Origin: Actinomadura citrea
GTDB lineage: Bacteria > Actinomycetota > Actinomycetes > Streptosporangiales > Streptosporangiaceae
DNA length: 64,000 bases
Direction: 5' to 3'
Assembly (NCBI RefSeq): GCF_013409045.1
Contig: NZ_JACCBT010000001.1
Location: 4,650,001 to 4,714,000, forward strand
Position 1 is the first letter of the stretch; each line of letters starts with the position of its first letter. Both the position numbers and the translations under genes were made by a program. The notes under the pieces were generated by a model that had not been told where the DNA came from, made no database searches, and saw only the letters and a program-made list of their open reading frames with translations. Shown here in pieces: positions 1 through 7,451 of the stretch.

Positions 1-402
1 GTCGACGTCGTAGAGGTTCTTCAGCAGGGCGTGCACGGACCGGTCGGCGGTGAGCAGGTGCTGGGCCTCGACCAGCGCGGTCAGGCGGGCGGTGCCGCCG
101 TCGACCTCGACGCGGGGGTTGGCGACCTGGTGGGTGGTGGTCACCCGCCCTTCGAATCCGCGCAGGATCGTGTCGACGATCGTGTCGCGCCCGGTCATGA
201 GCGGCGGCTCGCCGCCCCACGTCGCGGCGGCCGGGCGGAAGTCCAGCACGGAGTCCTCGGCGAACGCGGAGGCCAGCAGCGCGCGGTCCGCCAGGTCCTG
301 GCCGAGCCCGAACCGGTACAGCGCGTCGACGATCTCGGCGCGGTCGCGCAGCTCGGTGGCGCCGGCGTCGGCGGCCAGGGCGTGCGGGCGGGTGACGTAC
401 AC
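1..402 (-). CDS. NTF2-like / SnoaL-domain protein (3' end outside window)
   Basis: Reading leftward from a GTG at 402 there is an open frame of 134 codons that runs off the window edge. The GTG is preceded by AGGAGA six bases upstream, which decides the start. The first ~55 residues read as a typical SnoaL-like start (helical DALYRFGLGQDLADR segment followed by FAEDSVLDF), as in small cone-shaped NTF2-fold enzymes or binding proteins. No catalytic residue can be assigned, so the substrate is unknown. It is transcribed divergently from the LysR gene at 523, which suggests that it is that regulator's target. Confidence 0.75.
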   Translation of the reverse strand, partial: MYVTRPHALAADAGATELRDRAEIVDALYRFGLGQDLADRALLASAFAEDSVLDFRPAAATWGGEPPLMTGRDTIVDTILRGFEGRVTTTHQVANPRVEVDGGTARLTALVEAQHLLTADRSVHALLKNLYDVD

Positions 403-475
403 GGCTGTTCTCCTGCGGGTCGGGTGTCGGTGGCGCGTCCAGCCTCGCGGCGGGCGCCGTGGCGATCAACGCCGC

Positions 476-511
476 ATCGTGCAACGATCGTGAATCCACG
501 CTTAACGATCG
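476..511. promoter_or_regulatory. Candidate LysR operator between divergent genes
   Basis: The intergenic DNA contains ATCGT-GCA-ACGAT (476-488), then CGTG-AATC-CACG (489-500), then a second AACGATCG (504-511) repeating 483-490. These nested dyads lie between the divergent GTG starts at 402 and 523, the usual place for a LysR tetramer to bind. Function is inferred from position and symmetry only. Confidence 0.4.
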
Positions 512-522
512 GGGGGTGCGGG

Positions 523-1344
523 GTGCTGGAGCGGCATGAGATCGAGGCGTTGCTGGTGCTGGCCGAGGAGCTGCACTTCGGGCGGACGGCCGAGCGGCTG
601 GGCGTGTCGACGGCGCGGGTCAGCCAGACGATCCGCGGGCTGGAGCGCCGGGTGGGGACGCGGCTGTTCGACCGGACGTCGCGGCGGGTGGAGCCGACCC
701 CGGCGGGAGCGCGGCTGGCCGGTGAGCTCGGTCCGGCGTGGGAGCGGATCGGCGCCGCGGTGCGGCGGGCCGTCGAGGAGGGGCGCGGGGTCACCGGCAC
801 GCTGACGGCCGCGTTCACCGACGCGGCGGCGGGGCAGCTTCTGGCCGGCGCGGCCGAGCTGCTGCGCGCGCGGGAGCCGGGCTGCCGGGTGGTGCTGCGG
901 GAGGCGCGGCCCGGGCAGGTCGCGGCGTGGCTGCGCGACGGCGGGGCCGAGGTGTGCCTGGCGGCGTTCCCGCTGGAGGAGCCGGGCGTGGCGGCCGGTC
1001 CGGTGCTGGTGCGGGAGGCGCGCATGCTGGCCGTCCCGTCCGGGCATCCGTTCGCGCGGCGCGCCGCGGTGTCGCGGGCGGATCTGGCCCGGGTGGACGT
1101 GCTGCCCGAGCCGCCCGGGGCGTCGGCGGCGGAGCTGCTCACACGCGTCGGCGCGGGTGAGGGGGTGCTGTGCGTGGGCGCGCACACCCGCCGCTACCAC
1201 GCGCGTCCCGACGTCGCCTACGTGCCGCTCGACGACGCGCCGCCGCTGGAGTGGGGCCTGGCGTGGCGGGCGGGCGCCGAGACGGCCCGGGTCCGCGCGT
1301 TCGCCCGCGCGGCCGTGGACCTGCTCGCCGCCGGCGACGGCTGA
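523..1344 (+). CDS. LysR family transcriptional regulator
   Basis: This is a 273-residue protein when started at the GTG at 523. The open frame extends further upstream, but that part has no LysR homology and crosses the divergent gene. Residues 1-60 are a clear LysR winged helix-turn-helix (LHFGRTAERLGVSTARVSQ, then GTRLFDRTSRRVEPTPAG). The remainder is a LysR substrate-binding domain, somewhat short for the family (usual length ~290-300). It diverges from the NTF2-like gene at 402 and probably regulates it and itself. The effector cannot be told from sequence. Confidence 0.9.
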   Translation: MLERHEIEALLVLAEELHFGRTAERLGVSTARVSQTIRGLERRVGTRLFDRTSRRVEPTPAGARLAGELGPAWERIGAAVRRAVEEGRGVTGTLTAAFTDAAAGQLLAGAAELLRAREPGCRVVLREARPGQVAAWLRDGGAEVCLAAFPLEEPGVAAGPVLVREARMLAVPSGHPFARRAAVSRADLARVDVLPEPPGASAAELLTRVGAGEGVLCVGAHTRRYHARPDVAYVPLDDAPPLEWGLAWRAGAETARVRAFARAAVDLLAAGDG

Positions 1345-1425
1345 CCGGGCGGCGCACGGCGTGTGAAGTGCGTCTCTCGGACGCGCCGGACGTCACATCG
1401 GGGCCGCCGAAAGCCTCCTGTAGGT

Positions 1426-2079
1426 ATGGAGACTTTCGCGGTCCAGCCGCGCGACATGACCTGCCGCACCCTCCTGTACGCCCCCCACCACGCGTTCCGC
1501 CGGGACCTGGACCGGCTCACGGCGGCCGCGGCGGCGGGCAAGGGCCGGGCGTCGCACGTGCGCGCGGGCTGGGAGAACCTCAAGGAGCAGATCCGCCTGC
1601 ACCAGGAGCTGGAGGACGGGTGGCTGTGGCCGCGGGTGGAGCGCGCGGTGGCGGGGCGCCGGGCCGAGCGGGCCGTGCTGGAGGAGGTACGCGCCGACCA
1701 CGCCCGGCTGGCCCCGCTGATCGCCCGCGTCGACGAGGCGATGGGAGGCGCGGCAGGGCAGGACGCGGCGGGGGCGGGCGACCTGCCGGCCGCGGTGCGG
1801 GAGCTGCGCGAGGCGTTGGAGCGGTACCTGCTGCACGAGGAGAGGAGTGCGCTGCCGCTGGCGGAGTCGGTACTGGCGGTTGCGGAGTGGCGGGCGCTGG
1901 CCGCCGAGGCGCAGGGCCGCTGCGAGGCCGGGACACCGCTGTTCGTCCCGTGGGTGGTGGACGGGATCGGGCCGGTGGAGCGCAGCCGGTTCCTCACGGC
2001 GTTGCCCAAGCCGCTGCGGGAGCTGAACCGGGTGATGTGGGAGCCCCGCTACCGCAAGCGCCGCCTCTGGAGCATCTGA
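1426..2079 (+). CDS. Hemerythrin HHE-domain protein
   Basis: This 217-residue protein has a four-helix bundle pattern with hemerythrin-type ligands: an early histidine in the YAPHHAFRRDLDRL helix, HQELEDGWLWP near residue 60, DHARLAPLI about 40 residues later, and LLHEERSALP near residue 140. Hemerythrin-like domains bind a di-iron centre and serve in O2/NO sensing or iron handling. The ATG at 1426 is preferred over an in-frame start at 1363 because homology begins near it, although its ribosome site is weak. The gene is convergent with the antiporter operon that ends at 2110. Confidence 0.8.
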   Translation: METFAVQPRDMTCRTLLYAPHHAFRRDLDRLTAAAAAGKGRASHVRAGWENLKEQIRLHQELEDGWLWPRVERAVAGRRAERAVLEEVRADHARLAPLIARVDEAMGGAAGQDAAGAGDLPAAVRELREALERYLLHEERSALPLAESVLAVAEWRALAAEAQGRCEAGTPLFVPWVVDGIGPVERSRFLTALPKPLRELNRVMWEPRYRKRRLWSI

Positions 2080-2109
2080 CCCGCGCCGGCCGGGGGGCGG
2101 GCCAGGGGT

Positions 2110-3966
2110 TCAGAAGCGTGCGGTGAGCAGGGCCAGGACGGCAACGCCGGCGGTAAGCCAGGCGGCGTAGTCGCCGACGTGGCCCGAGTGCAGTTCGTGC
2201 AGGCGGCGGGTGGCGGCGCCGACCGCGCGTGCCAGTGGGGCGCGGCCCCGTGCGGGGCGTGCGGCGGCCGTGCCCGCCGGGCGGGTCGGGGCGGCGCGGC
2301 GGACGCCGGCGGCGGCGACCCCCAGCGCCAGTAGCACGGTGACGGCCGATCCGGCGAGGCCCGCGAGCGTCCAGGGCTCGGCGGGCGGCGCGTGCGGGTG
2401 GGTGAGGCGGCCGTCCAGGACGAGGGCGGCGTAGGCGTCGCGGTCGGCGAACATCGCGGCGGCGTCGGCGACGGGCCCGCCGGGCAGCAGCCCGATCGCC
2501 AGGCCCGCGGCCAGCAGCGCGACCGCGGGCGCGACCATGACCCAGGGGATGGACGCGAGGGTGAAGGGCGTCTCGGGCCCCTCCCGCTCTTCCTGCCCCG
2601 CGGGTCCGTGCTCTCCCGCCGCGCCGCCCCGGGAGCCGGTTTCGCCGGGGTCGCGGCGCAGGGGCATGCCGCGCCACACCACCAGCCACACGCGCAGGAC
2701 GGCGCCGGCGGTGACGGCGGACGCGGCGATGGACAAGGGCGTGAACCACCACCAGCCCTGCTCCAGGACGGCGTGCTCGGTGACCGAGTGCCCGGCGAAC
2801 AGCCCCGACGGCGGGAGCCCGGCCAGGCACAGCGCGCCGGTGAGGACGACGGCGCCGGTGACGGGCATGACGCGTCCGCGTCCGCGCAGGTCGCGGGCGT
2901 CGACGCTCTGGAACCGGTTCAGCAGCGCCCCGGCGGCCAGGAACAGCGCGCCCTTCACGCCGGCGTGCCCGGCCAGGGAGTAGGCGGTGCCCGACAGCGC
3001 CGCGGGGGTGCCGGCGGCGACGCCGACCAGCAGCAGCCCGGCGTGGCTGATGGTGGAGTAGGCCAGCAGCCGCTTGACGTGGTGCTGCAGGACGCACATG
3101 ACCGCGCCGAGCAGCGCCGCGGCGGCGCCGAGGACGGCGACGGCGCGCAGCGGCACCAGCCCGGGGAACACGGCCCAGTAGGTCCGCGCGACCCCGTACA
3201 CCCCGAGTTCGACCATGACGCCGGAGAACAGGACGCACACGGGGGTGGGGGCGACGGCGTGGGCGTCGGCGAGCCAGAAGTGGAAGGGGACGGCGGCGGC
3301 CTTGACCAGGTAGCCGGTGCAGATGAGCACGAACGCGGCGGTGATCAGGGCGTCCGGGCGCGGGTGGGGGCCGCCGGTCAGGTGGCGGCCGATGGCGGCG
3401 AGTCCGAGCTGCCCGGTGCGGCCGTAGATCAGGCCGATGCCGGCGAGGGTGAGGTAGGCGCCCAGGGACTGGACGATGCCGAAGTTGAGGGCGCCGTGGA
3501 CGGTGGCGGGCTCCTCGGAGCGGTAGCCGGTGAGCGCGAACGCCACGACGCTCATCAGCTCGAAGAACACGAAGGCGTCGAACAGGTCGCCGGTGTAGAC
3601 GAACGCGCACATGGAGGCCAGGAACAGCAGGATGAGCGCGTGGAAGATCGCCTGGATCTCGGTGAAGTAGCGCCAGGAGAACGCCAGCGCGGCCAGGGTG
3701 AGGGCGGCGGCGACGCAGGCGAGCGCGGCGGCGAGGGGGTCGGCGGCCAGGGGGACGCCGACGCCGGTGCCCGGGCCCCAGCCGCCGAGCCAGGTGACCT
3801 GCGGGCGGTGGGGGGCGCGGGCGAGGGTGAGGGCGGTCAGGGCGGTGACGGCGGCGGCGGTGGCCAGGGCGGTGATGTCGACGGCCGGGCGCGGCAGCCA
3901 CCGTCCGGTGGCGGCGAGCAGGGCGGCGACCAGGACGGGCAGCGCGACGGTGGCCTGCAGGATCAC
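2110..3966 (-). CDS. mnhD: Mrp-type Na+/H+ antiporter subunit D (NuoN/NuoM-like)
   Basis: This is a 618-residue polytopic membrane protein of the proton-conducting transporter family (NuoL/M/N, MrpA/D). The conserved core includes FFELMSVVAFALTGYR, a lysine-containing helix (LVKAAAVPFHFWLADAHAVAP) and the VKRLLAYSTISHAG segment. A long C-terminal extension ends in LHSGHVGDY followed by a last membrane helix, a feature also seen in NuoL-type subunits. The GTG start overlaps the mnhC stop as GTGA, so translation is coupled. It is the last gene of the operon and the only large antiporter subunit in it; no MnhA/MrpA NuoL-like gene is present. Confidence 0.93.
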   Translation of the reverse strand: MILQATVALPVLVAALLAATGRWLPRPAVDITALATAAAVTALTALTLARAPHRPQVTWLGGWGPGTGVGVPLAADPLAAALACVAAALTLAALAFSWRYFTEIQAIFHALILLFLASMCAFVYTGDLFDAFVFFELMSVVAFALTGYRSEEPATVHGALNFGIVQSLGAYLTLAGIGLIYGRTGQLGLAAIGRHLTGGPHPRPDALITAAFVLICTGYLVKAAAVPFHFWLADAHAVAPTPVCVLFSGVMVELGVYGVARTYWAVFPGLVPLRAVAVLGAAAALLGAVMCVLQHHVKRLLAYSTISHAGLLLVGVAAGTPAALSGTAYSLAGHAGVKGALFLAAGALLNRFQSVDARDLRGRGRVMPVTGAVVLTGALCLAGLPPSGLFAGHSVTEHAVLEQGWWWFTPLSIAASAVTAGAVLRVWLVVWRGMPLRRDPGETGSRGGAAGEHGPAGQEEREGPETPFTLASIPWVMVAPAVALLAAGLAIGLLPGGPVADAAAMFADRDAYAALVLDGRLTHPHAPPAEPWTLAGLAGSAVTVLLALGVAAAGVRRAAPTRPAGTAAARPARGRAPLARAVGAATRRLHELHSGHVGDYAAWLTAGVAVLALLTARF

Positions 3967-4316
3967 GGTTCGAGGGGGCGCAGGTCGCCGGGGTCCAGGG
4001 TGCCGCGCCGTTTGGCGACCTGGACGGCCAGGGCGAGCAGCAGCGCGGTGACGGTGGCGCCGACGACGATGTCGGTGAGGGTCATGGCCTGCACGACGGG
4101 GTCGGTGACGGGCCCGCCGGCGGGGGGCGGCGGGCGGTCGGAGAACACCGGTGCGGTGGCGCCGGAGCGGTAGCCGATGGCCAGGAGGAGCACGTAGGTG
4201 CCGGACTGGGTGACCGACAGGCACACCACGGCGTGCACGAGGTCGCGGGTGGTGACGACGCCGTAGAGGCCGACGAGCATGATCCAGCCGGCGGTGAGGT
4301 AGGGGACGGTGCTCAC
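3963..4316 (-). CDS. mnhC: Mrp-type antiporter subunit C (NuoK-like)
   Basis: This 117-residue protein has three membrane helices of the NuoK/MrpC type (MLVGLYGVVTTRDLVHAVVC, SVTQSGTYVLLLAIGY, ALTLTDIVVGATVTALLLAL). The conserved phrase DPVVQAMTLTDIVVG is diagnostic of MnhC. Its loop between helices 2 and 3 is proline-rich. It starts at a GTG overlapping the preceding stop (GTGA) and is itself overlapped by mnhD, so it sits in a translationally coupled operon. Confidence 0.93.
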   Translation of the reverse strand: MSTVPYLTAGWIMLVGLYGVVTTRDLVHAVVCLSVTQSGTYVLLLAIGYRSGATAPVFSDRPPPPAGGPVTDPVVQAMTLTDIVVGATVTALLLALAVQVAKRRGTLDPGDLRPLEP

Positions 4317-5035
4317 GTGGGCTCCCGCGGGTCGCCGGTTCCGCGGTGCTCGCGGACCAGGAGGGCCTGTTCGAAGAACTTGCCGAGCAGCAGGACCAGG
4401 GCGCAGCCGACCTCGATCCCGACGGCGGTGTTGAGGGCGGGGACGCGTGCGGCGGGGGAGGCCCCGGCGGCGGCGAGGGCGAGCAGGACGAACGCGGCGG
4501 CGGCGACGGCCTCGGTGGACTCGAACACCGGGATGGGCCGCAGGCGCTGCAGGGCGGGGTAGTCGCCCGCCAGGTAGAGCAGGTGGATGGCGGTGCCGAG
4601 GACGAGGCCGCCCTGGAAGCCGCCGCCGGGGGACTGGGCGCCGTGCGCGACGATGTAGACGCCGATGAGCAGGGTGAGGGGCAGCAGCAGGTGGCCGACG
4701 ATGCGCAGCGCGTCGGACGCCTCGGCGGGCCCGTGCCGGCGGGTGGCGCCGTCGCGCTCGTCCTCGCTGCGCACGACGCGCAGCAGCGCCACGGCGGCGA
4801 GCGCGGCCGACAGCAGGATGAGCTCCTCGCCGAGGGTGTCGAAGGCGCGCTGGTCGAAGTTGACGGAGGAGACGACGTTGGGGGTGCCCCGCCGCACGGC
4901 CTGGTGGACGGCGCGGTCGGCGTAGGGGTGCAGGGAGCCGCCGAAGGCGGGCAGGCCGAGCGTCCCGGCGGTGAACAGGGCGGCGGTCCCGGCGGCGCCT
5001 GCGGCGAACAGCGAGACGCGGGTGCGGGGCCTCAC
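4313..5035 (-). CDS. mnhB: MbhE-MnhB fusion, antiporter subunit B
   Basis: This 240-residue protein combines two modules. Residues ~1-90 resemble the MbhE / MrpA C-terminal piece (VVSSVNFDQRAFDTLGEE with a membrane helix). Residues ~105-225 are an MnhB domain (LIGVYIVAHGAQSPGGGFQGG, and a terminal ALVLLLGKFFEQALL helix). In canonical Mrp operons the first module is the tail of MrpA; here it is fused to MnhB instead, as expected if the NuoL-like part of MrpA is absent. It starts at GTG in a GTGA overlap with the upstream DUF4040 gene. Confidence 0.9.
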   Translation of the reverse strand: MRPRTRVSLFAAGAAGTAALFTAGTLGLPAFGGSLHPYADRAVHQAVRRGTPNVVSSVNFDQRAFDTLGEELILLSAALAAVALLRVVRSEDERDGATRRHGPAEASDALRIVGHLLLPLTLLIGVYIVAHGAQSPGGGFQGGLVLGTAIHLLYLAGDYPALQRLRPIPVFESTEAVAAAAFVLLALAAAGASPAARVPALNTAVGIEVGCALVLLLGKFFEQALLVREHRGTGDPREPT

Positions 5036-5469
5036 CGGGGCGCCTGCCCGCCGCCGCGTCCGCCCGCGCCCTGTCCTCCGCTCCTTCCAGCGCCCTGTCC
5101 GCGTTCGGTGCCGTCCCGGGCGGGTGGTTCGTCGCCGGTGTCGCGGTAGCGGCGGGTGGCGTGCAGGGCCAGCACGACCAGCAGCGGCAGCAGGACGGTC
5201 CCGACGCCGATCTGGGACATCGCGACGTCGGGCGCCTGGAGGATGAGGAACAGCAGGCCGAGGACCATCCCGTAGCCCGACAGCACGATCGCCTGGCGGA
5301 CGGTGTCGCGGGTCAGGACGACGGCGGTGGCCATGAGCGCGGCCAGGGCGAGGGCGGCGGCGATGAGGGCGTCGGCGAGCGGCCCGGACAGCGCGTCCGC
5401 CGCCACGTGCGCCGGCGCGGTCGTGATCGCGGTCGTGAGCGCGGAGGTGAGGGCGGTCGCGATGGTCAC
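5032..5469 (-). CDS. DUF4040 / MbhD-like antiporter subunit
   Basis: This 145-residue protein carries about three membrane helices and the MbhD/DUF4040 signature TVRQAIVLSGYGMVLGL followed by LQAPDVAMSQIGVGTVLLPLL. In Mrp complexes this domain is normally within MrpA; as a free subunit it matches archaeal MbhD. The C-terminal ~35 residues are a charged, glycine-rich tail. The GTG start at 5469 lies 7 bases after the mnhG stop codon. Confidence 0.88.
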   Translation of the reverse strand: MTIATALTSALTTAITTAPAHVAADALSGPLADALIAAALALAALMATAVVLTRDTVRQAIVLSGYGMVLGLLFLILQAPDVAMSQIGVGTVLLPLLVVLALHATRRYRDTGDEPPARDGTERGQGAGRSGGQGAGGRGGGQAPR

Positions 5470-5476
5470 GGCGGGT

Positions 5477-5770
5477 TCACTCCGATCGGCCGGCGGCGCG
5501 TTCGACGGCCTGCCCGGCGGTGGCGAGCGTGGCGGGGCCGGTCGCGGCGAGCAGGACGGCGATGACGGCGAGCTTGGCGACGTCGTGCCAGGACGACCAG
5601 GGCCGCAGCGCCAGCCCGGTGATCAGCAGCGGCGCGGCCAGGACGGTGACGGGCGCGACGGTGTGCAGGCGGGCAGCGGCGCCGCGGGTGAGGGGCAGCC
5701 GCATCCCGGCGGCGACGGCGAGGGCGGTTCCGGCCCAGGTCAGCACGTCGGCGAGCAGGTCCAGGGACAT
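5477..5770 (-). CDS. mnhG: Mrp-type antiporter subunit G
   Basis: This 97-residue, three-helix protein has the MnhG/MrpG pattern: a first helix, a short LPLTRGAAARLHTVAP linker, two further helices and no large soluble part. The ATG at 5770 is preceded by AAAGGGGG. It lies between mnhF and the DUF4040 gene on the same strand. Confidence 0.88.
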   Translation of the reverse strand: MSLDLLADVLTWAGTALAVAAGMRLPLTRGAAARLHTVAPVTVLAAPLLITGLALRPWSSWHDVAKLAVIAVLLAATGPATLATAGQAVERAAGRSE

Positions 5771-5783
5771 CGCTGGCCCCCTT

Positions 5784-6050
5784 TCACAGGGTCCGGCTCA
5801 GGAACCGGGCGAACACCAGGGACCCGGCGAACGACAGCAGCGCCAGCACCAGGGCGACGTCGAGGTAGGCGGGCCGGCCGTAGGCGGCGGCCAGCAGCAC
5901 CAGCGCCATGGTGACCAGCGGCCCTGTGACGATCAACCCGGCCAGCCGTCCGGCGGGCCGTCCGCGCAGGGTGGCCAGCAGCGCCGGCAGCAGCGCGCCG
6001 GCCATGACGGCCAAGGCGGGCAGCGCGGTGCCCGCGACGTCGGTCTTCAC
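5784..6050 (-). CDS. mnhF: Mrp-type antiporter subunit F
   Basis: This is an 88-residue protein with three membrane helices (ALAVMAGALLPALLATL, VTMALVLLAAAYGRPAYLDVAL, LLSFAGSLVFARFLSRTL); YLDVALVLALLSF is the MrpF-type motif. It starts at GTG, overlapping the mnhE stop codon as GTGA. The longer open frame upstream of 6050 is the shadow of mnhE. Confidence 0.88.
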   Translation of the reverse strand: MKTDVAGTALPALAVMAGALLPALLATLRGRPAGRLAGLIVTGPLVTMALVLLAAAYGRPAYLDVALVLALLSFAGSLVFARFLSRTL

Positions 6051-6679
6051 CGCGGTCCTCCCTCGCGCGGTCCTCCCTCGCGCGGCCCCTGCGCGGGCGG
6101 GTCGTCGATGAGCCCGGCGCGGCGCAGGCTCCGTTCGAACGGCGAGGGGCCGGTCAGGCGGTGCACGCGCAGCAGCCCGCGTTCGGGGTCGACGCCGCCG
6201 ACGTAGGTGCCGGGGGAGGCCGACATCAGCAGGGTCGCGGCGCCGCGGGCGGCGGGGCCGGGCGGGGCGGCCGGCGTCGTCCAGTGCCCGCCGGTCGCGC
6301 CGCGCACGGTGATGCGGGCGGTGTCGGCGACGATCTGGGCGGGCAGCCGCGCCAGCGGTGGGAGGAGCAGCCGGACGGGCGCGACGGGCCGCCGGGACGC
6401 GTCGCGGCCGGCGGCGGGTTCGCGGCCGCTCCCGGGCGGGCGGGCGGTGCCGGTGGTGAGCAGGACCCGGCGCGCGGCGACCGCGGCGGCGGCTCCCACG
6501 GCGGCCGTGAGCGCTCCGACGGTGATCTCGGTGGGGGAGATGGCGGGCACCAGCGCCAGGTACACCGCCAGCAGCGCCGTCCACCAGGCCAGCGGCTCGG
6601 CGGCCTGCCGGGCTGGGCCGGGGCGCGGCGGCGGTGCCGGTGCGCACGGCGGCTCATCGGGTGGCATGGGTTTCGGCAT
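6047..6679 (-). CDS. mnhE: Mrp-type antiporter subunit E
   Basis: This is a 210-residue MnhE-family protein: two N-terminal membrane helices (WWTALLAVYLALVPAISPTEI, AAVGAAAAVAARRVLL), then a soluble MnhE domain with RLPAQIVADTARITVRG, LMSASPGTYVGGVDPERGLLRVHRL and a tail bearing a duplicated REGGP. It heads the operon. Two in-frame ATGs (6679 and 6667) are possible. Because the sigma-B-like -10 box overlaps 6679, initiation at 6667 (MPPDEPP) is likely if that promoter is used. Confidence 0.88.
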   Translation of the reverse strand: MPKPMPPDEPPCAPAPPPRPGPARQAAEPLAWWTALLAVYLALVPAISPTEITVGALTAAVGAAAAVAARRVLLTTGTARPPGSGREPAAGRDASRRPVAPVRLLLPPLARLPAQIVADTARITVRGATGGHWTTPAAPPGPAARGAATLLMSASPGTYVGGVDPERGLLRVHRLTGPSPFERSLRRAGLIDDPPAQGPREGGPREGGPR

Positions 6680-6701
6680 ACCCGGAGCGAGGGTTCCAAC
6701 C
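6678..6701 (-). promoter_or_regulatory. Sigma-B-like promoter for the mnh operon
   Basis: On the minus strand GGTT (6701-6698), a 14-base spacer and GGGTAT (6683-6678) match the actinomycete sigma-B/F consensus GNNT-N14-16-GGGTA(C/T). The -10 overlaps the upstream ATG of mnhE, implying that the second ATG at 6667 is used from this transcript. Confidence 0.5.
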
Positions 6702-6758
6702 GTCGGCGCCGGCCGCCCGCCGCGCCCCGCCAGATCCCTGTGCACGGGCGGTTCGCAT

Positions 6759-6781
6759 GTTTGCGGTGGCCGGGTGGGGTA
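6759..6781 (+). promoter_or_regulatory. Sigma-B-like promoter for the repeat-protein gene
   Basis: GTTT (6759-6762), a 14-base spacer and GGGTA (6777-6781) match the sigma-B/F-type consensus. It lies ~100 bases upstream of the ATG at 6879 and is back to back with the similar promoter of mnhE. Confidence 0.55.
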
Positions 6782-6878
6782 GGCCGCGTTACGGCCGACG
6801 AACGTGATTCTTCGCCGGTGTACCGCCGCGGCGGCACACCGGTTCGGCAGGAAGATCCCCCCGACGGAAGGACGGACG

Positions 6879-7250
6879 ATGAAGACCCCCTCGGTCCCGG
6901 GCAACGGGTCCGGACAAGCGAGCAAGAACGTCAGCAGGACGGCGGGCAAGGCGGCGGGCAAGGCCGAGGCCGCCGGCACGGCCGCCAAGGACACCACGAA
7001 GGGCACCGCCAAGAGCACGACGGCCACTGCCAAGAGCACGACGAACACCGCAAAGGACACCGCGCAGGGCGCGGCGAAGACCGCGGGGACGGGAGTCGCG
7101 CGGGCCGGCGGCCAGGTGGCGGCGCTGCCCGGCCGCGCGGCGGGGCTGGCCAAGCTCCTCACGCTCGGCCGGTTCCTGCGGGCGGCGCCGGTGGCGGGGG
7201 CGGCCGTCGCCGGGATCGTCGTCGGGCGTCTCACCGCCCGGAAGCGCTGA
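6879..7250 (+). CDS. Ala/Lys/Thr-rich repeat protein with C-terminal membrane segment
   Basis: This protein of 123 residues starts at the ATG at 6879, preceded by GGAAGGA. The first ~75 residues are low-complexity and lysine/threonine/alanine-rich with heptad-like repeats (TAKSTTA, TAKSTTN, TAKDTAQ), suggesting an amphipathic helix of the LEA or apolipoprotein kind. A glycine/alanine-rich hydrophobic segment near the end (APVAGAAVAGIVVG) followed by RLTARKR looks like a membrane anchor. No family is recognised. The sigma-B-like promoter and the neighbouring antiporter and gas vesicle genes suggest a stress role, which is inference. Confidence 0.7.
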   Translation: MKTPSVPGNGSGQASKNVSRTAGKAAGKAEAAGTAAKDTTKGTAKSTTATAKSTTNTAKDTAQGAAKTAGTGVARAGGQVAALPGRAAGLAKLLTLGRFLRAAPVAGAAVAGIVVGRLTARKR

Positions 7251-7279
7251 CCTCCGGCCTCCCGGAATTTCCGACGAGG

Positions 7280-7317
7280 GCGACGCCCCCGCAGAACCCG
7301 TTCTGCGGGGGCGTCGC
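7280..7317. terminator. Strong hairpin terminator
   Basis: A perfect 17-bp inverted repeat (gcgacgcccccgcagaa at 7280-7296, complement at 7301-7317) encloses a 4-base loop (CCCG). It lies 30 bases after the stop of the repeat-protein gene and before the gvp promoter. No T-tract follows, which is normal for actinomycete terminators. Confidence 0.85.
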
Positions 7318-7373
7318 ACGTGCTGGCACGGACATTTCGTCCTGACCGGCACATAACCGGAAACAGATCCCCT

Positions 7374-7397
7374 GTTTAGGGAGGCCGAGGCGGGTAC
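7374..7397 (+). promoter_or_regulatory. Sigma-B-like promoter of the gas vesicle operon
   Basis: GTTT (7374-7377), 14 bases and GGGTAC (7392-7397) match the sigma-B/F-type consensus exactly, with the same 14-base spacing as the promoter at 6759. A ~45-base leader follows, with AAGGAG ahead of gvpA at 7452. Confidence 0.6.
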
Positions 7398-7451
7398 ACC
7401 GGGGGTCATGCTCAACCCCCCAACGGGTCAACCCCCAGAAGGAGCGATCAC

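Noticed and set aside
2081..2109. GC-rich stretch between the convergent hemerythrin and mnhD genes as a terminator
   Set aside because: The possible stem is short and interrupted; GC richness alone makes such pairing common here.
2392..4173. 593-codon plus-strand frame opposite mnhD
   Set aside because: Antisense to a clear membrane protein; the Gly/Gln/Asp/Arg-rich product has no recognisable fold.
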